A stretch of DNA of 59,479 nucleotides from Bacteroidetes bacterium GWF2_40_14 (GTDB lineage Bacteria; Bacteroidota; Bacteroidia; Bacteroidales; UBA932), in the NCBI GenBank assembly GCA_001769195.1, contig MEOK01000033.1:1-59479 (forward strand). Reading direction: 5' to 3'. Both the position numbers and the translations under genes were made by a program. This document shows positions 8,507 to 14,374 of the stretch, piece by piece. Under the pieces are notes generated by a model. That model was not told the DNA's origin, searched no databases, and saw nothing but the letters and a program-made list of their open reading frames with translations. Each line of letters starts with the position of its first letter. Position 1 is the first letter of the stretch.

Positions 8507-8630
8507 CTATTCTTTCTCTCGCTGAGAAAGTGCAGATCCGGCAACAGTCTTAGAATCTTTACTATATCTATTATCTCTTAAAATTTTTGAAGCCTTTTGG
8601 GCAACTTTTGAACTTGTTTTTTTTTGTCAT
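8507..8630 (-). pseudogene. small conserved-looking protein, frameshifted in a 9-A run
   Basis: Reading the minus strand, ATG at 8630 is followed by a run of nine A (8617-8625). In the frame of this ATG the protein ends after 19 residues, but with one A fewer it would read M-T-K-K-T-S-S-K-V-A and continue through KASKILRDNRYSKDSKTVAG and SALSQREKE to the stop at 8507. The open frame with its regular pattern SSKVAxKASxxLRD...SKDSKxVAGSALSQ looks like a genuine basic protein of about 40 residues, similar in style to short proteins I recall near mobile elements. It lies 12 nt downstream of the 217-residue gene and is probably in its operon. The shift could be mutation, slippage or phase variation. 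Confidence 0.5.
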
Positions 8631-8641
8631 AATCTGGAAAT

Positions 8642-9295
8642 TTATGCGGCGTCCCACAATCTATTAATTTCATTACAATATATGTTAAGTTTCTCCTTAA
8701 AGGAGTCCGATTCGTTTTGAGCTGAAAAAATTCTACCGCTCATAACATCAACACATATACAGTGATTGTTTGAAACACTAGTGCCATCTTCTTTAATATT
8801 ATCTAGAAATTCTTTAAGTACTGTTGCGCCAAATATGCCTTCTTCAAGGCTTAGTTCATTTTTGCAAATATAGAATTTTACAGCTCCAATATATTTTACA
8901 CCCTTTTCCATAAATTCAAGTATTAAATCTGGAGAGATTATTATATCAACACCTGAAAACAGAAGATGCTTCTCTTTGGTACGGTTAAAATAACATTTAA
9001 TAATTGAATCCGGGAAATGAATAGACATAAGGCTTCTCAGAGCTAAAATAGAATTTTTAACATCTCGGGTTGCCCATTCAGTTCTTGGAGTTCGTCTTTG
9101 CAAGTTTTCAATTGCATTTTGAATAACAGTAGCATCATGTTTAATGAAAAAGTTTGTACACGCTGCTCTCGCTGTGCGATAGGGTGCGACTTGAACAGTT
9201 CTGGGTTTCTTCTGTTGTCGAATTATTGAAAGTTTTTTTCTTTCAGATGCCACAGAAAATTTAATTAATTGGTTTAATGATAAATTTTTTGTCAT
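8642..9295 (-). CDS. protein of unknown function, 217 residues
   Basis: I do not recognise the family. The N-terminus is basic (to about residue 45, SERKKLSIIRQQKKPRTVQV). The C-terminal half has an alpha/beta pattern with IIISPDLILEF followed after some 13 residues by a core strand YIGAVKFYI; the D...xVK spacing faintly recalls PD-(D/E)XK nucleases but the acidic residue before xK is absent, so that is only a guess. No signal peptide or membrane segment. It probably forms an operon with the frameshifted small gene downstream (8507-8630) and with the short frame upstream (9261-9443). Confidence 0.7.
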   Translation of the reverse strand: MTKNLSLNQLIKFSVASERKKLSIIRQQKKPRTVQVAPYRTARAACTNFFIKHDATVIQNAIENLQRRTPRTEWATRDVKNSILALRSLMSIHFPDSIIKCYFNRTKEKHLLFSGVDIIISPDLILEFMEKGVKYIGAVKFYICKNELSLEEGIFGATVLKEFLDNIKEDGTSVSNNHCICVDVMSGRIFSAQNESDSFKEKLNIYCNEINRLWDAA

Positions 9296-9443
9296 TAATT
9301 TGAAATTTTAAAAGTTTAAGTGTGGCATTAAAAGAAATCTTGTATTTCCGAAGAAGAATAATTACCTTTGCTACCACGTTTGAAAAAAGGATATTGTTGT
9401 ATCCCGAAAGTTTGCTTAGATAGACGAAGTTATTTTTTAGCAC
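9261..9443 (-). CDS. possible 60-residue leader ORF with strong Shine-Dalgarno
   Basis: A GTG-initiated frame of 60 codons that overlaps the start of the 217-residue gene by 35 nt. It would be dismissed except that a near-perfect Shine-Dalgarno TAAGGAGGTG (9451-9460, minus strand) lies 7 nt before the GTG, which is rare in this phylum. The product is rich in Lys, Asn and Ile and resembles nothing known to me. It may be a translated leader coupling to the next gene, or the SD may be fortuitous. Confidence 0.3.
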   Translation of the reverse strand: MLKNNFVYLSKLSGYNNILFSNVVAKVIILLRKYKISFNATLKLLKFQINDKKFIIKPIN

Positions 9444-9450
9444 ATATTGA

Positions 9451-9460
9451 CACCTCCTTA
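9451..9460 (-). promoter_or_regulatory. strong Shine-Dalgarno sequence
   Basis: TAAGGAGGTG on the minus strand, 7 nt upstream of GTG 9443. It is nearly fully complementary to the canonical 16S rRNA tail. The rest of 9461-9756 holds no gene that I can see; it is AT-rich and contains an inverted repeat AATTGATTTA / TAAATCAATT (9466-9475 and 9484-9493). Confidence 0.5.
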
Positions 9461-9756
9461 TATTTAATTGATTTATTAGTTATTAAATCAATTATTGTGC
9501 CTGTTATGGATTTATAAAAAACATGACAGTTTGTCATATTTTTTTTATTGCAATACATGACCATTACCTCGTAATTCACTGTTGAGTGTCGTCAAAAATT
9601 TCTCAATACGGCTTGTCCCACTAAATTTAATTTGGGACTAAAGATTTCTTCAATTAAATCTTAATTTTTATTAAACTTCTGATAGTCTGGTATTATATCT
9701 ATCTCTTAGTTTGTTTTATAAATAGCCTATAATCTAGTGAGGAATGCTATACTTAG

Positions 9757-10125
9757 GTTCCTGCCGTATACCAATCAGGCGATGAAAAGCTTTCTTGCAA
9801 CAAAACTGATTCCGCTATTTCCCAAAGATATGTTCACATCTGGAGGCTTCACCATAGAAGAGTTTACCGACAGGTAAGCCTACAATGTTGACAAAGCCGA
9901 AATGCTTGTATATCTATATTTTGCTAGCGTATGGAAAACCAAGCCCGCCTCACCGAAGATGACCTGGATTTTGAAATCGGCCTGCTGGGCAACCGCCTCA
10001 CCTTCATCTACAAGAACAAGCGAGGCTACCTGCTTGATGAACAGACAACAATCAGCAAAAACCAACTCACTGCCCACCTACAGACGACAGAGGACGATGC
10101 AGAGACGTTTGTGCTGTATAAATAG
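9757..10125 (+). pseudogene. decayed copy of the Ntn-hydrolase C-terminal region
   Basis: The sequence aligns with roughly 7900-8352 of the intact hydrolase gene: the segments KSFLATKLIP, FASVWKTKPA, GLLGNRLTF, YKNKRGYLLD and LTAHLQTTE are recognisable and both copies end in FVLYK. It lacks the 5' two-thirds, has an in-frame stop (TAA 9875-9877), frame changes, and a deletion of about 85 bp relative to the parent. It is a relic of a tandem duplication now separated from the parent by the minus-strand module. Confidence 0.9.
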
Positions 10126-10131
10126 GGTGAC

Positions 10132-10290
10132 CTACTCCCATTTTTCCGAGAGTTCAAGAGTGGAAAATTCGGGGTTTTGGCGAAAATATCCTAACCATTC
10201 TTCTTTTAAGAATTGCCTCAAAACTGCTTGTGTCGTACTATCATTTTTCACAAGCGAAAACTCAAAGTAAAACTTGTCAAGAAAGCGTAA
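10132..10290 (-). pseudogene. remnant of a minus-strand gene (C-terminal fragment)
   Basis: An open minus-strand frame without a start codon encodes about 52 residues including DKFYFEFSLVKNDSTTQ and EEWLGYFRQNPEFSTLE before a TAG stop at 10132. The composition is protein-like and AT-balanced, suggesting the 3' end of a lost gene. It is bounded upstream by a stop (10291-10293). I do not recognise the family. It fills most of the gap 10126-10358. Confidence 0.4.
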
Positions 10291-10310
10291 CTAATATGGG
10301 TACATTTTTA

Positions 10311-10318
10311 TATCTTTG
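10311..10318 (+). promoter_or_regulatory. -7 box of the Ubl conjugation operon
   Basis: TATCTTTG fits TAnnTTTG and lies 40 nt before the Ubl start codon. A good -33 element is not obvious. Confidence 0.45.
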
Positions 10319-10358
10319 ATGTATTAGAGAATGAAATTTAATCTAAAATCCAATTATT

Positions 10359-10601
10359 ATGTCCAAATCAGAACAAAAATTTAAAATCATGATTGATCAG
10401 AAATCTTTTGAGATTGAAGAACAATTCATTACAGGCTCGCAAATTAAAACGAAAGTTAGTGTCCCTGCAAATTATGGCGTATGGCTTAAAGTAAATGGCC
10501 CTGATCCTGATAAGGAAATCGCGGATATTGAACAAGTCGATCTAGCACAACCCGGAAGAGAACATTTTTTTACAGGCGCAAAAACAACTACTGAAGGATA
10601 A
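10359..10601 (+). CDS. ubiquitin-like modifier (multiubiquitin-type Ubl)
   Basis: An 80-residue protein that fits the bacterial multiubiquitin/Ubl family: a beta-grasp-sized chain with the segments FKIMIDQKSFEIEEQFITG, YGVWLKV, DIEQVDL and the family-typical REHFFTGA near the end. The chain terminates in a single glycine (TTTEG-stop), so the C-terminal carboxylate could be used for conjugation without processing. It is the first gene of a four-gene operon; its TAA overlaps the E2 ATG (TAATG). Unlike many relatives it has only one Ubl domain. It would be adenylated by the E1 encoded two genes down. Confidence 0.85.
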   Translation: MSKSEQKFKIMIDQKSFEIEEQFITGSQIKTKVSVPANYGVWLKVNGPDPDKEIADIEQVDLAQPGREHFFTGAKTTTEG

Positions 10602-10984
10602 TGTTTCTACCAGAATTCGACAGAGATTATTTACTTGAGAAGGGCTATCAATTTGAAGAAAAGATTGATGCTAATAGAAATGGTCTGATTTTAAGAAACT
10701 GGATATTGCCAGATGGTAAGTTTAACTTACAAACGTCTGATTTATTAATTCTGATTCCCAATGGCTATCCTGAAGTTCGGCCAGATATGTGGTATTTCAA
10801 TCCGGCTATATTATTAGCTCCGGCACATAGACCCGCCCGACAAACACAAGCAAATATTACATTTGAAGGAAAAGAGTGGCAACGTTGGTCAAGACATTAT
10901 CCTGCAAATGAATGGAGGAGTGGTGTTGATGGCATACATACCTACTTAAAAAAAGTACAAACAGCGTTGGAGGCAGCCTCATGA
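10601..10984 (+). CDS. E2-like (Prok-E2 family E type) protein without cysteine
   Basis: A 127-residue protein resembling the prokaryotic E2 family E: the segments LLILIPNGYPEVRPDMWYF, the RPARQ loop and W(S)RH followed by EWRSGVDG are as expected for an E2/UBC fold. In canonical E2s a catalytic Cys receives the Ubl as a thioester, but this protein contains no cysteine at all. Ser97 in RWSRHY or a nearby His/Tyr may take its place; related operons have been described as using oxyester chemistry, which I recall but cannot verify here. It overlaps the E1 gene by 4 nt (ATGA). Confidence 0.83.
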   Translation: MFLPEFDRDYLLEKGYQFEEKIDANRNGLILRNWILPDGKFNLQTSDLLILIPNGYPEVRPDMWYFNPAILLAPAHRPARQTQANITFEGKEWQRWSRHYPANEWRSGVDGIHTYLKKVQTALEAAS

Positions 10985-12369
10985 AACATACAATCACCAT
11001 ACAAGAACAACATTATCTGGAACTCAAGAATCATTTGATTCAGGAAGATGGCAGAGAAAGGGTTGCTTTTATTATTTGTGGTCGTTCATTGGTTAATAAT
11101 AATGAAGATAGACTGCTGACAAAAGAAGTTCATATTTTATCTGAAAATAATCTTATTTCATCTGAACTATATCAGGTGAGTTGGAATAATATTCATTTCA
11201 TAAAGGTTTTAGCAAAAGCGGAATCTAAAAGTTTTGCTGTAGTATTAATACACAATCATCCTGAAGGAATTAACCATTTCTCATCAGTTGATTATGAAGG
11301 TGAGTATCATCTTTTCAAATTAGCATTTAACAGAAATGGTGGCAAAGGCTCCCATGCCAGTCTTATTATGATGCCTGACGGCTCATTGATAGGGAGGGTT
11401 TGGAAGTCTGATTTATCGAATGAGCCGATCTCAAAAATTAGAATAATTGGAGAATCATTTAAATTTAATTATCCTGATAGAACTTCGAATTTTAAATCAC
11501 CTGAGGCATTTAATAGACAACAATTAGCATTTGGAAACTCATTAGTTCAGGATTTATCTAAATTGAAAATAACAATAGTTGGAGTTGGCGCAACAGGTTC
11601 TGCAACTGCTCTGCTATTGACGCGTTTAGGAGTCGGTGAATTATGCTTAATTGATAAAGACACAATTGAAGAATCGAATCTAAACAGGCTACACGGTTCC
11701 ATGTTGAAAGATGTTGGTAAATACAAGGTAGATGTACTGCAAAAATATATTAAGAAAATTGGATTAGGGACTAAGGTCTCTGTAGAAAAAAGATGGGTAT
11801 CTGATAAAAAGTGTATAGATCACCTAAAAACAAGTGATCTGATTTTTGGCTGTACTGACGATCATGCCGGCAGAATATTATTGAATCGTTTTGCATATTT
11901 TTACTTGACACCTGTAATTGATATGGGACTTATAATTTCTGTGAAAAAGGATTCTCATGAATTAGAGAATTTACAGGGACGTATTTCTTACCTTTTCCCT
12001 GGAAGTGATTGCCTTGTAACAAAAGGTAATATTAATATGGATATTGCCTATGCTGAAAACCTAAAAAGGAACGAACCCGAAAATTACAAAAAACTAAAAG
12101 AAGAAGCTTATGTAATTGGTGAAGGGAATCCTGCTCCTGCAGTTGTTACTTTTACAACCCAGATCGCAACGATGGCTGTTAATGAATTACTAAACAGAAT
12201 ACAGGGCTATAATGTACAAGCTTTAACTGCTCCGCACAAAATCTTTTTCTTTCATAGGGGAATGGAAATTCATCCGGAAAATATTTCAAATAATGAATGC
12301 CGTATTTGTGGTATGAACAATTATTGGGGCAGAGGTGATATGCAACCCTTTTTAGACATGGTTTTATAA
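10981..12369 (+). CDS. JAB/MPN peptidase - ThiF-type E1 fusion
   Basis: The protein combines both ends of the modifier cycle. N-terminal JAB metallopeptidase: E26 and the JAMM motif H91-x-H93-x7-S101-x2-D104, all ligands present, expected to process or remove the modifier. C-terminal E1/ThiF domain: GVGATG at 201-206, acidic residues D225/D227, and N-x-N-R at 233-236 for ATP and Mg binding and adenylation. C344 in PGSDCLVT is the position where E1-like proteins often carry the catalytic Cys, although the following CxxC pattern is broken. A CRIC pair at 440-443 may bind zinc. 462 residues; the third gene of the operon, and the next gene starts directly at its stop. Confidence 0.88.
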   Translation: MKHTITIQEQHYLELKNHLIQEDGRERVAFIICGRSLVNNNEDRLLTKEVHILSENNLISSELYQVSWNNIHFIKVLAKAESKSFAVVLIHNHPEGINHFSSVDYEGEYHLFKLAFNRNGGKGSHASLIMMPDGSLIGRVWKSDLSNEPISKIRIIGESFKFNYPDRTSNFKSPEAFNRQQLAFGNSLVQDLSKLKITIVGVGATGSATALLLTRLGVGELCLIDKDTIEESNLNRLHGSMLKDVGKYKVDVLQKYIKKIGLGTKVSVEKRWVSDKKCIDHLKTSDLIFGCTDDHAGRILLNRFAYFYLTPVIDMGLIISVKKDSHELENLQGRISYLFPGSDCLVTKGNINMDIAYAENLKRNEPENYKKLKEEAYVIGEGNPAPAVVTFTTQIATMAVNELLNRIQGYNVQALTAPHKIFFFHRGMEIHPENISNNECRICGMNNYWGRGDMQPFLDMVL

Positions 12370-12741
12370 ATGAAAAAGTTGAATTTTTTCAATAAAATAA
12401 TTCGAGATATGCTTTGGACATTCAAATATTTTCAATATAAAGTTGAGGTTATTCCTGACAATCCAGATCCGAAAAATTTAAAAAAAGACATTGTATATGT
12501 TGTTGGTGAAAAAAGATATGTGAAATGGGCATATATAAAATGTCCTTGTGGTTGTAATGATTCGATAATGTTGTCCTTAAACAAAAATATCTTTCCTTCC
12601 TGGTCAATTAAACAGGATAAACGGGGGAGGGTAACTATTTCACCTTCAATAAATAAATTGGATGGTTGTAAAAGTCACTTTCTAATAAAAAAAGGCAGAT
12701 TGATTTGGGCTCAAACTGCTGAAAGTTCACCATATTTGTAG
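12370..12741 (+). CDS. DUF6527 family protein of the Ubl operon
   Basis: A 123-residue protein with the DUF6527 pattern: KCPCGC (57-62), the SWSI...GRVTISPS strand pair and GCKSHFLIKKGRLIW (99-113). Cys58, Cys60/62, Cys100 and His103 look like a zinc site. DUF6527 proteins are regularly the last gene of bacterial Ubl/E2/E1-JAB operons; I recall that a member (BubE) was proposed as a deconjugating protease, but this cannot be judged from the sequence. It begins immediately at the E1 stop codon and its end overlaps, tail to tail, the minus-strand gene by 31 nt. Confidence 0.82.
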   Translation: MKKLNFFNKIIRDMLWTFKYFQYKVEVIPDNPDPKNLKKDIVYVVGEKRYVKWAYIKCPCGCNDSIMLSLNKNIFPSWSIKQDKRGRVTISPSINKLDGCKSHFLIKKGRLIWAQTAESSPYL

Positions 12742-13892
12742 TATAATAATGACTGCTCTATTTCTTTTTTATATTTTTCAAAATAACACCAATTAGTTAG
12801 CTTTTCATAAACTGCTTTAATATCAATTATTCCTTTATCATTTAATTTTTCAAAATTTATAATTGAAATAATCTCAGTTTGATGAGATGACCTAAACCAA
12901 TCTATTAATTCAATATAATCTTGTGTTGGGTTTTCGGATAAGATTAATGAAATAAACTCTTTTTCTTTATTTTTGATGCCTACTTTTGCATAATAGTTAT
13001 AGCCATCAAGTCTAGTATTTTTGGAATTTATTTTTTCAAGTACTGGTAATGATGAAAAAAAATCATCACTGTATTCGCTTTCTATGCTTGCGAGTTTATT
13101 AGATAGGGTTTCTGATTTATCTAAATCAATTTTTTGCTCTCTTAAGATTCGTGAAATTTTAAAAAGCTGTTCATCAGTAAAATCTACGTTTGGTGTAAGT
13201 GCAATATAATTAATCGCTTTACTCTGAAACTCTTTTTTTTCCGAAATCAAATTTATCAATGCTTGATCAATAGCTTCCTGTTTATTTTTATTTAAGTAAT
13301 CTATAAATTTACTATCAAATTCCTTTTTGATTTGATCAAACATTCCATTCTTTTCAGAATCAATATTTTGTATCGATTTATGTACTTTTTGTTCTAAATC
13401 AATCTGTTTTTCTCTTAAGTCTATTTTCAATTCATATATATTTTTAAGCTCGGTTGTAATATTTTCGTGATCTATTCTTATTTCTTCCTTCATTGGTTTA
13501 ATTGCTAATTGCTGAAATATAATCGGGATACCCACTGTCAACAAAATAATAACGATAGAGATTACAGTATACAATACAGCAAAAGAATCAATCATTGAAT
13601 CTAATTTATCAATTGTAGATTCAGCAGATGTAAGCGATTCCCGAAGCCTGGAGTCATCAATGCTTTTTTTTGTTGAATCGAGTGATTGTACTAAAAGATT
13701 AATTTTACTTCCAAAAACAGAATCTGATAAAGTCAATTTATTCTCAAGAAAATGTATTTGGTTTTTAAGTTTGACAATACTGTCAATTAATTCCTTTTTT
13801 ATTTGATTGTTTTCATTAGTTTTCTTCGATTGGGGATAGCAATAAATGAATGAAAAAGAAAATACAAGCAAAAACAATAAAGTTTTTTTCAT
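12711..13892 (-). CDS. membrane-anchored coiled-coil protein of unknown function
   Basis: 393 residues. The N-terminal signal sequence (MKKTLLFLLVFSFSFIYCYP) is followed by a coiled coil (about 25-100), one strongly hydrophobic transmembrane segment (about 106-130, LYTVISIVIILLTVGIPIIF), a second long coiled coil (about 133-200) and an alpha-helical C-terminal domain. The layout suggests a periplasmic heptad region with a cytosolic helical domain. It converges with the Ubl operon and overlaps DUF6527 by 31 nt. It may be an unrelated passenger, or an effector of the island; I have no family assignment. Confidence 0.7.
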   Translation of the reverse strand: MKKTLLFLLVFSFSFIYCYPQSKKTNENNQIKKELIDSIVKLKNQIHFLENKLTLSDSVFGSKINLLVQSLDSTKKSIDDSRLRESLTSAESTIDKLDSMIDSFAVLYTVISIVIILLTVGIPIIFQQLAIKPMKEEIRIDHENITTELKNIYELKIDLREKQIDLEQKVHKSIQNIDSEKNGMFDQIKKEFDSKFIDYLNKNKQEAIDQALINLISEKKEFQSKAINYIALTPNVDFTDEQLFKISRILREQKIDLDKSETLSNKLASIESEYSDDFFSSLPVLEKINSKNTRLDGYNYYAKVGIKNKEKEFISLILSENPTQDYIELIDWFRSSHQTEIISIINFEKLNDKGIIDIKAVYEKLTNWCYFEKYKKEIEQSLLYYKYGELSAV

Positions 13893-13911
13893 AATAAAAT
13901 AATTAGTAATT

Positions 13912-13919
13912 CAAAAGTA
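13912..13919 (-). promoter_or_regulatory. -7 box of the coiled-coil gene
   Basis: On the minus strand, TACTTTTG fits TAnnTTTG and ends 19 nt before the ATG at 13892. Confidence 0.4.
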
Positions 13920-13953
13920 ATTAAATTAATTTGGCTTTCATGATAATTATATC

Positions 13954-14193
13954 TTAGTAAATTCCCTCAAAGACATAATCTGGGTACGTGTTTTTTGCCG
14001 GATTCATGCCATTCAAGGTTTATATTTCTCGGAAGTGTTGGCGTTTTCCAGATTTTTGTCAATTCCGGACAAAAAGAGCATAATCCACAAAAAACCCGAT
14101 AGCTAAAGTGTCTCTTGATGTTATTGTTGCCCTGTATGCTAGGAATGCAAAGTTAAAGGCGGTGGATGGAGAGAAGTGGAAGAAGAAGGTTTG
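13954..14193. other. debris region at the left edge of the R-M unit
   Basis: The 480-bp gap 13893-14374 has no complete gene. Two protein-like fragments remain: a minus-strand tail reading NPAKNTYPDYVFEGIY before a stop at 13954-13956, and a plus-strand tail at about 14102-14193 reading VSLDVIVALYARNAKLKAV then DGEKWKKKV before TGA. Neither has a start codon. They look like the ends of genes cut when the restriction-modification unit arrived. An open frame at 14166-14369 has poor coding character. Confidence 0.3.
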
Positions 14194-14374
14194 ATGTTCT
14201 AAAAAAATCACTTTATCGACTGTTATTTAATGATATGCACTACCTTTATATAAAATTTATAAGTATCTTTATAGTCGTTTGTTATCCATTGATTCAATTG
14301 TTTTTAACTCTTTTTTGTTATAAGAAAACCTTTAAATATAATCCATATCGCTCTAAATTAATTATTTAATATTA

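Noticed and set aside
14166-14369. 67-codon frame before hsdR
   Set aside because: Mixed composition, starts inside a gene remnant, and no homology or ribosome-binding signal; kept as debris only.
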